This document shows, piece by piece, positions 33,868 through 42,932 of a stretch of DNA of 49,826 nucleotides. The stretch is taken from the NCBI RefSeq assembly GCF_016195855.1, contig NZ_JACPYU010000001.1, positions 1 to 49,826 of the forward strand, in the 5' to 3' direction. Source of the DNA: Aquabacterium sp. (GTDB taxonomy: Bacteria > Pseudomonadota > Gammaproteobacteria > Burkholderiales > Burkholderiaceae_C). Within the stretch, counting starts at the first letter, position 1; the number at the start of each line of letters is the position of its first letter. Both the position numbers and the translations under genes were made by a program. The notes beneath the pieces are model-generated. The model did no database searches. It saw only the letters and a program-made list of their open reading frames with translations, and was not told where the DNA came from.

Positions 33868-35811
33868 TCAGACTTCACTCTCTTCCATCGTCATGGTCGG
33901 CGACCACACACCTTCATCGAAGTCGTTGTCGCCTTCCTGCAGGCGCAGCCAGCTGATCAGCTGTGAATGGTTCATGGGCCTGGAGTACAGGTCGCCCTGC
34001 ATCATCTGGCAGCCCGCCTGGCGCAGCCAGACCACCTGGTCCACGTTCTCCACGCCTTCGGCCACGCTCTTGATGCCCATGCGCTTGGCCAGGGAGATCA
34101 TCAGCTCCAGCAAGGCCGGATCAAAGTTGGGCTTGGTGATGGCCGCCACGAACACGCGGTCGATCTTGAGCTTGTCCACCTTCAGATCCAGCAAGCGCCC
34201 CAGCGATGAATAGCCCGTACCGAAGTCGTCGATCGCCAGGCGGAAGCCCATCTCGGCCAGGCGCTTGAGCGTGGCGGTCTCTTTGGCCGCCTGCCCCACC
34301 ATGGCCGTGCTTTCGGTGATCTCGAACTCCAGGTCCGTGGGGTTCAGCCCATGGCGCTTGAGCGCCTCCTGCACCTCGTCCACAAAAGCCGGGTCGGCCA
34401 ACTGGCGCAGCGACAGGTTCACACTCACATAAGGCAGGGCCAGACGCTGGGCCCGCAAGGCTACGAGGTCGGCGCACACCAGCTCGATGATCATCTTGCC
34501 CAGCGGCACGATCAGGCCGGTCTGCTCAGCAATCGAAATGAACTCATCAGGCGAGACCAAGCCGCGCGTGGGATGGCGCCAACGCACCAGCGACTCCACG
34601 CCCCGGATGCTGTCGAACGCGTCCACCTGCGGTTGGTAGACCATGAACATCTCGCGGTCCTGAATGGCCTTGCTCAGGTCGATCTGAACCTGGGCTCGGC
34701 TGCGCGAGGCCGCGTCCATGGCCTCTTCGAAGAACATCATCCGGCCACGCCCGCCCCGCTTGGCCTCGTACATGGCCAGGTCGGCACGGTGCAGGATGTC
34801 GCCCACGGCCAGCTCGCCACGCTTGAGCATGAACGCCCCGATGCTCAGGCCGACCGAATCGGTCAGCCCACCCATCTGGATCGGCTTGGACACCTGCTCG
34901 ATCAGCACGCGCCCCATCTGCTGGATGGTGGTCTGCGTGGACACGTCGATCAACAAGGCGGCAAATTCGTCACCCCCCAGGCGGCCGATCACGGCGCCAT
35001 TGCCCAGGGTGTAGCGCAGGCGGCCGGCCACGGCCTTGAGCACGAGGTCGCCGGCGATGTGGCCGTGCGTGTCGTTGATGGCCTTGAAGCGGTCCAGGTC
35101 GAAATACATCAGGCAACCATCGGTCTCGCCCGTGGCCGATGGCGTGCTGGTCTCGTTGTGGCGCTTGACAGCGGCCTCGAAGGCCACGCGGTTGAGCAAG
35201 CCGGTGAGCGGGTCACGGTCCGAGCCAGCAGCCGGGGCCGCGGCAGGAGACCCCGCCTTGCCCGCGACCGCCTGGGGTGCCGCCTGTTTGCCACGCCACA
35301 CCAGCAGCACGCCAGCGCCCAGCACGATGGTCACGCCCAGATCCAGCAGGGCCGACCACAAATAGGGTTGCAGGTCATACCCGACCTTGAGGGTGTCGCC
35401 AATGTTCACGTGCGAAGGCACCGCCACGCACAAGGCCGGCCACGACAGCCCGGACTCGCAAGGCAAGGCCCCCGGGCGCGCAAAGACACTGCTGCACTGC
35501 GCCCCCTGGCACAGCGCCAGCGACAAGACCCCATTGCGCGGCGTGAAAACCGTGGCCAGCGAGGCCTGCAAGGCAGCGGGAACCTGGCCCGTGGGCGTGA
35601 TGGATGCCGCAGGTTGCTGCTCGATCATGGCCAGGGCGGCAGCGCCTTCCACCTCGCCATGCGCGCGGGCGTCGCTTACCCGAAAGAACAACTGCAGCGC
35701 GCACAACAACAGCACGGCCGCCAGCACGACGCGAGCCGGCGTCAGCCATGCGCCGCCAGCTTGTACCTCGCCCTTGACCGATGCCTGAGTAGTGTTGGGA
35801 ACGGATGCCAT
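33868..35811 (-). CDS. Membrane GGDEF-EAL protein with cysteine-rich periplasmic segment
   Basis: A 647-residue c-di-GMP enzyme. Two membrane helices (about residues 27-45 and 155-175) enclose a periplasmic segment of about 110 residues with four cysteines (LCQGAQCSSVFARPGALPC then WPALC), suited to disulfides or redox sensing. The GGDEF motif is intact (GRLGGDEFAALL) but there is no RxxD site before it. In the EAL domain the motif reads ESLVRW; the catalytic Glu and IDDFGTGYSSLGRL remain, so hydrolysis is likely. It begins 71 bp from the chemoreceptor gene on the same strand and ends beside repeat B. Confidence 0.93.
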   Translation of the reverse strand: MASVPNTTQASVKGEVQAGGAWLTPARVVLAAVLLLCALQLFFRVSDARAHGEVEGAAALAMIEQQPAASITPTGQVPAALQASLATVFTPRNGVLSLALCQGAQCSSVFARPGALPCESGLSWPALCVAVPSHVNIGDTLKVGYDLQPYLWSALLDLGVTIVLGAGVLLVWRGKQAAPQAVAGKAGSPAAAPAAGSDRDPLTGLLNRVAFEAAVKRHNETSTPSATGETDGCLMYFDLDRFKAINDTHGHIAGDLVLKAVAGRLRYTLGNGAVIGRLGGDEFAALLIDVSTQTTIQQMGRVLIEQVSKPIQMGGLTDSVGLSIGAFMLKRGELAVGDILHRADLAMYEAKRGGRGRMMFFEEAMDAASRSRAQVQIDLSKAIQDREMFMVYQPQVDAFDSIRGVESLVRWRHPTRGLVSPDEFISIAEQTGLIVPLGKMIIELVCADLVALRAQRLALPYVSVNLSLRQLADPAFVDEVQEALKRHGLNPTDLEFEITESTAMVGQAAKETATLKRLAEMGFRLAIDDFGTGYSSLGRLLDLKVDKLKIDRVFVAAITKPNFDPALLELMISLAKRMGIKSVAEGVENVDQVVWLRQAGCQMMQGDLYSRPMNHSQLISWLRLQEGDNDFDEGVWSPTMTMEESEV

Positions 35812-35882
35812 ACGAACCTTATCGGCAGGTCCCTGGCAGAGATTAAGGGGGCCCGTTCCCTAAGCCGTGCGCGTGATGTTTG

Positions 35883-37442
35883 TCACACCAACGCCTCCAC
35901 CTGGAACACGCTGACAGCCTGGGCCAGCCTGGCCGCCTGGTGTTTCATGCTGTCGGCCGCCGCCGCCGCCTCCTCGACCAGCGCGGCGTTTTGCTGCGTG
36001 ACCTGGTCAAGCTGCGCCACCGCCTGCCCCACCTGCGAGATGCCGGTGGACTGCTCGTGGCTGGCCATGCTGATCTGCGCCATCAACTCCTCGACGCGTT
36101 TGACCTCGGCCACGATGTCGTCCATGGTCTTGCCTGCTTGCGTGACCAGGCTGGAGCCCTGCTCGACCTTGTCCACGCTGCAGCCGATCAGTTGCTTGAT
36201 TTCCTTGGCCGCCTGGCCGCTGCGTTGCGCCAGCGTGCGCACCTCCCCGGCCACGACCGCGAATCCACGCCCCTGCTCGCCTGCACGGGCCGCTTCCACC
36301 GCGGCGTTCAAGGCCAGGATGTTGGTCTGGAAGGCGATGCTGTCGATCACACCGATGATGTCGTAGATCTTGCGCGAGCTGCTGGTGATGTCGTTCATGG
36401 TGAGCACCACATCACCCACGGCCTTGCCGCCCTGGCGCGCCACCGCGGCGGTGCGGGCCACCAGGTCGTTGGCCTTGGTGGCCGCCGAGGCGTTCTGCGC
36501 CACGATGGAGGTGAGCTGTTCCATGGAGGCCGCCGTCTGCTGCAGGTTCGAGGCCTGCTCTTCGGTGCGCTGGCTGAGGTCGGCGTTGCCCATGGCGATC
36601 TGCGACGAGGCCGTGCTGACGGACTCCACACCCGTGCGCACCTCGCTGACCACCTGGCGCAACTGCGCCACCATCTCGCCCAGGGCCTGCTGCAGGCGCG
36701 AGACCTCGTCCTGACCCTCGCTGCTGATCTGCACGGTCAGGTTGCCGCGCGCAACCTGGCTGGCCACCTCCACCGCATGCTGCAGCGGCGACACGATGGC
36801 CCGCGTGATCGTCCAGCACAGCAAGCCGGCCAGGCCCATGGCACCCGCCAGCAAGAGGCCCGAAGTCCACGTGCCGCGGCGGTACAGCGCGCCCACATCG
36901 GCCCCATCGGCCTTGGCCATTTCGTCGTTGTAGCTGGCCAGGGCCTTGAGCGAAGCCGCCACGCGGTCAAAGGTCTTGAGCCCTTGCGTGCTGACCCAGG
37001 CCTGGGTCTTGGCCATGCTGCCCGTCTGCGCAATGGCCACGCCCTCGTCGGACACCTTCACGTAGTCGGCCCAGTCCTTCATGGCCTGCTCGTACAGGGC
37101 GCGCTCCTTGTCGTCGGCGATCGAGTCCGCGTAGCTCTTGCGGTATTTCTCGAACTCGTCCTTGCTCTTTTGCAAGCGGGCGATGGCGGCTGGCAACTCG
37201 TCGGGCATGGTGATGGCCACGCGGTAATCGCGGGTGCGCATGCGGGTGGCGGACTCGGCCATCAAGAGGCTGTCGCGCACGCCGGCCAGGCGGATGTCGA
37301 TCAAGGTCCGGGTCTTGGCATGGATGCTGGCACTCCCCATGGCCGCGCTGAGCGCCAGGGAGGCCATCAGCACCAGCACCACGGAAAAAGCCATGGCAAG
37401 TTTGCCCCGCACGGAGAACTGCCTCAGGAACGCCATCTTCAT
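35883..37442 (-). CDS. Methyl-accepting chemotaxis protein with four-helix-bundle sensor
   Basis: A 519-residue inner-membrane chemoreceptor. The first membrane helix (about residues 13-35) and second (about 190-210) enclose a helical periplasmic sensor of the 4HB type. HAMP follows ([20 protein letters not shown]), then the signalling domain with the tip [20 protein letters not shown] and [20 protein letters not shown]. Methylation helices carry paired Gln/Glu. ATG 37442 is chosen, with AAAGGG six bases upstream. No CheR-binding tail is present. It is divergent from a TetR gene with palindromes between them. Confidence 0.95.
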   Translation of the reverse strand: MKMAFLRQFSVRGKLAMAFSVVLVLMASLALSAAMGSASIHAKTRTLIDIRLAGVRDSLLMAESATRMRTRDYRVAITMPDELPAAIARLQKSKDEFEKYRKSYADSIADDKERALYEQAMKDWADYVKVSDEGVAIAQTGSMAKTQAWVSTQGLKTFDRVAASLKALASYNDEMAKADGADVGALYRRGTWTSGLLLAGAMGLAGLLCWTITRAIVSPLQHAVEVASQVARGNLTVQISSEGQDEVSRLQQALGEMVAQLRQVVSEVRTGVESVSTASSQIAMGNADLSQRTEEQASNLQQTAASMEQLTSIVAQNASAATKANDLVARTAAVARQGGKAVGDVVLTMNDITSSSRKIYDIIGVIDSIAFQTNILALNAAVEAARAGEQGRGFAVVAGEVRTLAQRSGQAAKEIKQLIGCSVDKVEQGSSLVTQAGKTMDDIVAEVKRVEELMAQISMASHEQSTGISQVGQAVAQLDQVTQQNAALVEEAAAAADSMKHQAARLAQAVSVFQVEALV

Positions 37443-37567
37443 ATCGAGCCCTTTCGTGAAACCACAACACACGAACCAGACCGTCGACTCGGGAGCCGCG
37501 ATGTCCGTGACGCACCCAGTATCGGGATTCCCGGACGCGGGTGAACGCCAACATTGCGGGCATTTTC

Positions 37568-37602
37568 ACGCTTAGTTTACTTGTAAACATACACCTAAGC
37601 GT
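37568..37602. promoter_or_regulatory. Nested palindromes, likely TetR operator
   Basis: ACGCTTAG (37568-37575) and CTAAGCGT (37595-37602) are inverted repeats that enclose the perfect palindrome GTTTAC-TT-GTAAAC (37575-37588). A further self-complementary GCGTACGC lies at 37599-37606. The cluster ends 27 bp before the TetR start, so autoregulation is likely; control of the divergent chemoreceptor is possible. Confidence 0.65.
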
Positions 37603-37628
37603 ACGCGTAAGATTTATGATGAAGGTAT

Positions 37629-38306
37629 ATGGCCGCCAAACGCATAAATCAGCGCACCAGCGCCGCCCCTCCCACCCGGGTTCGACGCGGCAATGTGCAA
37701 GATCAGCAAGCCCTGAGGCAGTCGGCGCTGGACGCGGCCATGCGCTTGTTCCAGGCGCACGGCCTGGCCGGCGTGACCATGCGGGCCGTGGCCACCGAGG
37801 TGGGCGTGTCTGCCATGGCGCTGTATCGCTACTTCCCCAACAAGGCGGGGCTGTTGCGCGGGCTGTGGGAGTTCGCCATCACCGAGTTGCATGGCGTCAT
37901 CAATGCGGCCATTGCCCGCCCGGGCCTCTCGGCTCGCCAGCGCCTGCGTGCCGCCATCGACGCCTTCCTGGGCTATTACGAGACGCGGCCCGACTACTAC
38001 CGCCTGATCTTCATGACCGAACAGACCTACCTTGAATCGGTTGAATCCAGGTGGAACGAGGCGCCCATCTACCGCGAGGTGCTTCAGACCGCCCACGCCC
38101 TGACGCGGGATGTGGCGCTGGAAATAGGCGGCGCCCCTGAACGCACACGCCTGGCCAGCGACTTGCGCATGGCCTTGAGCACGGGCTATCTGCATGCGCG
38201 CCTGATCAACATTCGCTACCCCTGGGTGGACCTGGCCGCGCTGCGGGTGCAGGCCATCGAGCAGATCGCCACGGCGGCGGAGAACTGCTTGCTGGATCGG
38301 GGATGA
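37629..38306 (+). CDS. TetR family regulator
   Basis: A 225-residue regulator with a basic N-terminal extension (about 25 residues) and the TetR helix-turn-helix VTMRAVATEVGVSAMALYRY followed by FPNKAGLLRGLWEF. The C-terminal domain (YYETRPDYYRLIFM) fits the WHG/TetR_C group with an unknown ligand. ATG 37629 lies just downstream of nested palindromes. It converges on the pseudopilin operon with 11 bp between stops and is visibly more GC-rich than that operon. Confidence 0.92.
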   Translation: MAAKRINQRTSAAPPTRVRRGNVQDQQALRQSALDAAMRLFQAHGLAGVTMRAVATEVGVSAMALYRYFPNKAGLLRGLWEFAITELHGVINAAIARPGLSARQRLRAAIDAFLGYYETRPDYYRLIFMTEQTYLESVESRWNEAPIYREVLQTAHALTRDVALEIGGAPERTRLASDLRMALSTGYLHARLINIRYPWVDLAALRVQAIEQIATAAENCLLDRG

Positions 38307-38317
38307 ACCGGGGCGGC

Positions 38318-38794
38318 TCAATAGCGCGGCGCACTTGACTGCGATGGACTGAGGTCAGCCTGTGGCAAAAAAATGAACTGCCTGGTAAAGGCCCTGCCAC
38401 CACTTTCCCCCTCAATGGCCACACCCTGTATTCCGCCCTGAGGGGCAGATAAAAGCTTCCACTGCACCGTTCCCGTAAATGGATCGGGGTAGAGCGTTCT
38501 GATGTGCCGCTTAATGAAGATGAATCTCTTGTCCTCCAGCAAGTCTTCCAACGTTTTGGGGTAAAGATGAACAGCCCCTGTATTGGCGTAGTAGTAGCTT
38601 TGAATTGCTTGAATGTACTGCTGCCCAACCCACTCTAGTTGGATGCGTTTTTGATGATCGGCCGCTCTCGTCCAGACTTCAGACACGACGGACAAGCCAA
38701 TACCCAAGATGGCTATCGCAATGAGTAAGCCCAAGTAGGTGAAGCCCGCTTGTAAACAGGTGGGCCATCTACCACTGCTTGAATGGTGTGCCAT
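38318..38794 (-). CDS. Minor pseudopilin-like protein, Glu5 missing
   Basis: A 158-residue protein with a type IV/T2SS prepilin leader: QAGFTYLGLLIAIAILGIGL, cleaved between G and F. The residue five positions after the cleavage, normally Glu, is Gly. Pseudopilins lacking Glu5, such as GspK, cap the pilus tip, so a tip role is suggested. The globular part is YYYANTGAVHLYPKTLEDLL and a C-terminal Ser/Pro tail. ATG 38794 overlaps the preceding pseudopilin by 26 bp; ATG 38839 is less likely. It is the last gene of the operon. Confidence 0.85.
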   Translation of the reverse strand: MAHHSSSGRWPTCLQAGFTYLGLLIAIAILGIGLSVVSEVWTRAADHQKRIQLEWVGQQYIQAIQSYYYANTGAVHLYPKTLEDLLEDKRFIFIKRHIRTLYPDPFTGTVQWKLLSAPQGGIQGVAIEGESGGRAFTRQFIFLPQADLSPSQSSAPRY

Positions 38795-39173
38795 CACGTC
38801 CAGCCCCTTGAGCCCCACTGTGAATGTCATAGACCCCATCCGTCGCCCCAGATGGCGGTGGGGTTACCAACCATGTATCCGCCCGCTCCGTGATGGGGTC
38901 AATAGGTACAGCCTGAATGTAGCGAGCGGCCACCAAGTCGTTTAGCAGGCTGGGGTAGTGCCCCGTGTCCGCCTTGAACTTATCAATCACCTCCCTCAGC
39001 AATCGCAAGTCGGCCTTGAGGGCGGTCTCTCTTGCTCGGTCAACCGAATCAAAGTATCTAGGTGCCACGATGGACATGAGCGTGGCCATGATGGCCAGCA
39101 CCACCAACAGTTCAATCAAGGTGAATCCGCGTGGCCGCAATGAGGGCCGACCGGAACAAGCTGCGTTCACCAT
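38769..39173 (-). CDS. GspG-like pseudopilin
   Basis: A 134-residue prepilin-like protein with the cleavage motif RGFTLIELLVVLAIMATLMS, including Glu5. After the helix comes the GspG-type region DTGHYPSLLNDLVAARYIQA and a DGVYDIHSGAQGAG segment. It ends FKQW, very like its neighbour's PYRQW, so the two probably arose by duplication. Its start overlaps the upstream pseudopilin's stop by seven bases. Confidence 0.9.
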   Translation of the reverse strand: MVNAACSGRPSLRPRGFTLIELLVVLAIMATLMSIVAPRYFDSVDRARETALKADLRLLREVIDKFKADTGHYPSLLNDLVAARYIQAVPIDPITERADTWLVTPPPSGATDGVYDIHSGAQGAGRDGTPFKQW

Positions 39174-39682
39174 TGCCTGTAGGGCACGCCATTCATGCCA
39201 ACCTCACTGGATTTGGAATAAACATCGTACACATCCTTGCCTTCCTTTGGGGCCTGCGCACTACTGTCATAGCTGCGCAGGCCCCATGTGTCCGCCGCGC
39301 TCGCTATGTCACTGGGTGCAAACGGATCACGGGGCAAACGTCTAAGGAAAAACAGCTTGTCGCTTCTAGGGGATTGAACATCAGGCACACCATCGACCAA
39401 TGCGTCCAAATTGGGCGGGTAGCCACTGGCCCCCACGGCGCGGGCAATGTGCCCCATGTCCACAGCCTTCTTGTATGCATCCAACGCCGAGCGAAGCTCC
39501 CTCAAAGACTGTCGCAACTCTTCTTCTTGCGTTCGCTTATGCGCCAACTCGGACAAAGGCAAACCGATCATCGCCAGGACGGAGATGATCGAAACCACCA
39601 CCAGCAACTCGATCAAACTGAAGCCACCCGCGTGAAGCCTTCTAGGGGCTGCCGTGGTCGTAAATGACATTGCCTGGGTCAT
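39167..39682 (-). CDS. GspG-like pseudopilin
   Basis: A 171-residue prepilin-like protein. The leader ends HAGG and the mature part begins FSLIELLVVVSIISVLAMIG with Glu5 present. A helical stem (RTQEEELRQSLRELRSALDAY) leads to the globular part with GYPPNLDALVDGVPDV and LRRLPRDPFAP, a GspG-type pattern. It ends GVPYRQW. ATG 39682 is used; ATG 39670 (MSFTTTAAP) is also possible, neither with a strong ribosome site. It starts ten bases after the secretin stop. Confidence 0.88.
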   Translation of the reverse strand: MTQAMSFTTTAAPRRLHAGGFSLIELLVVVSIISVLAMIGLPLSELAHKRTQEEELRQSLRELRSALDAYKKAVDMGHIARAVGASGYPPNLDALVDGVPDVQSPRSDKLFFLRRLPRDPFAPSDIASAADTWGLRSYDSSAQAPKEGKDVYDVYSKSSEVGMNGVPYRQW

Positions 39683-39692
39683 GCGAGACGGC

Positions 39693-41693
39693 TTACTGTT
39701 GTCGCACGGACGGCTGTTGCGGCGACATATCCCCGGGCAGAGCGTTGCGCCTAGATCGGGGGCCGGGTGGCGCGTTGTCAATCATGTCGGTGCGGGCCTG
39801 GTCAGGCGCTGGAGGCGGCGTTACGGCCTGCGCGTTCGGCGTGACAGGCGCAACCTTGTTCTCGACTTTGGTTCTGACCGAGCCCAATTGAATGGGTGCA
39901 GCACCCACTGCGTTCTCCGTGCCGGACGTGTACTCCTGCAAACCAACGCCGGGCAGGTCCAGGTTGCGGATGATGTGCGGCGTAATCAGCAAGATGATCT
40001 CAGTTTTCGAATTGGAGTCCTGAGAATTACCAAACAGCTTGCTGATCAGCGGCAACTCGTTAAGTACCGGGATACCTGTGTTGGATCGGCTGTCTGCCTT
40101 TTGAATCAGCCCGGCTAAAACGCTGGTTTCCCCGTCGCGCACGCGAAGCACCGTGGACGTGTTGCGCGTACCGAGCCGGTAAGTCTGCGTCCCCGAAGCA
40201 CGGGTGATCGTATCGATGATGTTGGAAACTTCCAGGCTCAGCTTCATGGATACGTCGTCATCGAGTGAAATCGTGGGCTCAATATCAAGCTTCAACCCAA
40301 CATCCAGATAGCTCACAGATTCTGCCGTACCTACGTTGGCTGTATTGGTCACCGTGATGACAGGCACTTTGTCGCCAATCATGATCTTGGCTGTTTGCCT
40401 GTTGCGCACCCGAACCCGCGGATTTGCCAACACATTCGAGTCTCCGTTTTGCGCACGCAGTTGCGCCGAGATCAAGGGGTCACCCAGATTGAGGGTCACC
40501 ATGCCTTTGTTCAAAGGGAACTCGTTGAGCCCCACCTGTCCGGCTGAGCCCGACCGGCCTTTGACAGTGGCAGACACTGCGCTAGGCCACTGAATTCCGA
40601 TTTGCTGCAGGCGATTGACGTTGACCTCCATGACCTCCAACTCCAGCATCACTTCTGACTCGACCATGTCAGCTGAAGCCACGAGTTTTTCTGCAAGGCG
40701 CACAACCTCGGCAGAATCTCGCACAACAATCAAATTGAGACGCTCATCCACATAGACGTCCTTGGCCTTGGCAATACCTTTGATCAGGGCCGCTGTCTTG
40801 GCAACATCGGCGTTGCTCAAATAAAAGGACCGGATCACCAACTCACGGTAGTCAGCAGACTTGGCCGACGTATTTGGATAGATCAACAACGTATCGCCAT
40901 CCAGAATGCGATAGCTCAACTGGTTGGTAGCCAAGATGAGGCGCAAAACATCTTCGACGGGCTTGTCTGTAAACGACATGGTCACACGAGCATCGGCTTG
41001 AACGTCCTTGTCAAAGAGATAGTTCAGCCCCGAAGCCAGCTTCAAGGCCTCGAATACCTGACGCAAGCTTGCGCCGGTGAAGCTCAAAGACACGGGGGTC
41101 CGATAAGTTGTCTTGAGCTTAGGGTAGATGCCCAACTCTTTACCCGTTGCATCGGCCTGGTTGCGCATCAAGCGCTTGAGCATGGCCGAAGCCCTGCGGT
41201 TCAGCGGGTTCTCAGATAAGACCTGTTGGGTTCTAGCGAGTGCAGCATCGACGTCGTCACGCTCGGCCATGGCAGAGGCTTCATCCAACATGCGACCCTG
41301 ACGTCTGGCCGCCTCGACCGCATTCAAACCCGTTTGGGCGCGAGCGTCATCAGGCTGCATGCGCAGCATGTCGCTGTAGATATCGCGGGCGTGATCGAAA
41401 TTGCCACTGGCAACATCCAGTTCAGCCTGGCGGCTCAATCGATTGAAGGCCGACTCGCGCTGCCTCAGATAGGTGCGGCGGTACTCGTCATTGTCTGGCG
41501 CCAACTCGGTTGCCTGCTTGAGCTTGATCACGCCGTCGGCCAAACGCCCTTCCGCGATGTCCGATTGCCCTTCGCGAAAAGTTCTATAGCTCGCACAGCC
41601 AACCAGCAACAACACAAGGGTGCCCGCCAACACAAACTTGGCCTGCGAGCTGAAGTGCCTGCCGGCATGTCTCATTGAGGTGAGTGCGCTCAT
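39693..41693 (-). CDS. gspD: Secretin lipoprotein with N-terminal TPR region (GspD/MshL/PilQ type)
   Basis: A 666-residue outer-membrane channel subunit. A lipoprotein signal (LVLLLVGC, Cys at about residue 33) is followed by TPR-like helices (about 40-180), an N-domain beginning at about 205 (PVSLSFTGASLRQVFEALKL), a second N-domain (IRSFYLSNADVAKTAALIKG), and the secretin core ending near residue 590 (GIPVLNELPLISKLFG, ILLITPHIIRN). The lipid anchor and TPR region mean it may reach the outer membrane without a separate pilotin. The C-terminal Pro-rich tail is variable. Confidence 0.94.
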   Translation of the reverse strand: MSALTSMRHAGRHFSSQAKFVLAGTLVLLLVGCASYRTFREGQSDIAEGRLADGVIKLKQATELAPDNDEYRRTYLRQRESAFNRLSRQAELDVASGNFDHARDIYSDMLRMQPDDARAQTGLNAVEAARRQGRMLDEASAMAERDDVDAALARTQQVLSENPLNRRASAMLKRLMRNQADATGKELGIYPKLKTTYRTPVSLSFTGASLRQVFEALKLASGLNYLFDKDVQADARVTMSFTDKPVEDVLRLILATNQLSYRILDGDTLLIYPNTSAKSADYRELVIRSFYLSNADVAKTAALIKGIAKAKDVYVDERLNLIVVRDSAEVVRLAEKLVASADMVESEVMLELEVMEVNVNRLQQIGIQWPSAVSATVKGRSGSAGQVGLNEFPLNKGMVTLNLGDPLISAQLRAQNGDSNVLANPRVRVRNRQTAKIMIGDKVPVITVTNTANVGTAESVSYLDVGLKLDIEPTISLDDDVSMKLSLEVSNIIDTITRASGTQTYRLGTRNTSTVLRVRDGETSVLAGLIQKADSRSNTGIPVLNELPLISKLFGNSQDSNSKTEIILLITPHIIRNLDLPGVGLQEYTSGTENAVGAAPIQLGSVRTKVENKVAPVTPNAQAVTPPPAPDQARTDMIDNAPPGPRSRRNALPGDMSPQQPSVRQQ

Positions 41694-41754
41694 GGCTGCC
41701 TGGTAGAGAAAACAAAATAGGTTTGCATGATGCGAGCAAGGTCCATATGCGAGG

Positions 41755-42324
41755 TCATCGGCCTGACCATGTTTGCAGATTGGCTGGAGCTGCAGGGACG
41801 GCGAGGTTCCACAGGCGTTGATTGCTGTCTTGCAGCAGCGTCACCTGCTGTTTGGTGATGTTTTGTACACGATACCGGGCCAGCAAGACATCCCCTGATC
41901 GCGCCAGCAACGTGCCTTGAGGCCCGGCAAAAAACACGGCCAGATCTTGGTCTCCCCCCCAGGTGCCAATCACCTGGAGCGGGGGCGGCGGCTCAACTGG
42001 TGGCGGAGGTGGGGGCGGGGGCGGAGGGACATAAGGCGGTGGCGGAGGTGGTGCAGGCTGGCGCTTGGCAACTTGCAGGGCGACCTCCGTACGGGTCAAG
42101 AATGCGTTGCCAACCTGGTTTTCTGTTGTGACTGCGCGAACCGGCCACGTGTTGTTCTTGGCTTGCGTGGTCGATGGGCCCGCGGCGATCGCCATCTTGG
42201 CCGATCGCTCAACTGGTTCGGACACAACCAGCACAGCAGTGGCGTGCCCCAACGGATCCAACCATCGCACGGCCAACACCAAAATCAACAGGCTCAACCA
42301 CAGCGACAATCGGCCTTGCTTCAT
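41755..42324 (-). CDS. PilP/GspC-like periplasmic connector with polyproline linker
   Basis: A 189-residue protein: one N-terminal membrane helix (LSLWLSLLILVLAVRWL), a linker, a striking polyproline run (about residues 92-115), then a small beta domain (LQVIGTWGGDQDLAVFFAGP, then LLARSGDVLLARYRVQNI). That domain matches the PilP/GspC homology region, which binds the secretin's N-domains. It should connect the inner-membrane platform to the secretin. ATG 42324 overlaps the PilO-like stop as ATGA. In databases related proteins carry the name secretion system X; the function is inferred. Confidence 0.8.
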   Translation of the reverse strand: MKQGRLSLWLSLLILVLAVRWLDPLGHATAVLVVSEPVERSAKMAIAAGPSTTQAKNNTWPVRAVTTENQVGNAFLTRTEVALQVAKRQPAPPPPPPYVPPPPPPPPPPVEPPPPLQVIGTWGGDQDLAVFFAGPQGTLLARSGDVLLARYRVQNITKQQVTLLQDSNQRLWNLAVPAAPANLQTWSGR

Positions 42325-42932
42325 CGCGAGCCCCCTGCCTCGGCCTGCGCCCAACCGTCGGCCAAAAAGACCACCCAGCGAACTTTGGCCTCCACATCAA
42401 GGGTATCCCCATTCGGCCGAGTCAGGCTCAACTCCTGCAACGCCAGCGCAGGCTCCTTGTCCAGCAAGGTGCTGATCAGTTGACGCAACTTCGGGTAAGG
42501 GCCCTTGAGTGTGGTTCGAATCTCCAGTGTGGCCAGGCGCTCATCGCTCAGCGGCGTCAATCGATAGTCGGCTTGAGGCCAGGTGAGACCGCCCGCTTGG
42601 ACCGTGGACTTGATGCGCTTTAAGAGCGCAACTGAATCAATACCGCGAGGCAAAGTAGGAGGCAATGTGCGCAAACTGGCTGGAGCAGGCTCACTCACCG
42701 ATGGAGACGATGCTACCGTTGCACTTTGCATTGCCTGTCTATGCTGCTTTAGTACGTGAAGGCCTTCTTGACGCAACCAGATCAAAGCAAACGCCGAGAC
42801 AAGCAGCATCAGGCAGCCTATACATCCAGGCCAACCAACACGGGCGTAAAGTCGGGCGACGGCAATGTGGGCCATTTGTGCCCCAGACAACCGCACAGGC
42901 TCGTTTTGAACCAGCATACTGTTCGCGCTCAT
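42321..42932 (-). CDS. PilO/GspM-like inner-membrane protein
   Basis: A 203-residue bitopic membrane protein with one helix (about residues 33-55, GCLMLLVSAFALIWL), a linker, and a periplasmic alpha/beta domain (YPKLRQLISTLLDKEPALAL). The size, topology and gene position match PilO of type IV pili, which with PilN forms the inner-membrane alignment complex. Sequence similarity alone is weak. ATG 42932 overlaps the upstream stop as ATGA. Confidence 0.75.
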   Translation of the reverse strand: MSANSMLVQNEPVRLSGAQMAHIAVARLYARVGWPGCIGCLMLLVSAFALIWLRQEGLHVLKQHRQAMQSATVASSPSVSEPAPASLRTLPPTLPRGIDSVALLKRIKSTVQAGGLTWPQADYRLTPLSDERLATLEIRTTLKGPYPKLRQLISTLLDKEPALALQELSLTRPNGDTLDVEAKVRWVVFLADGWAQAEAGGSR

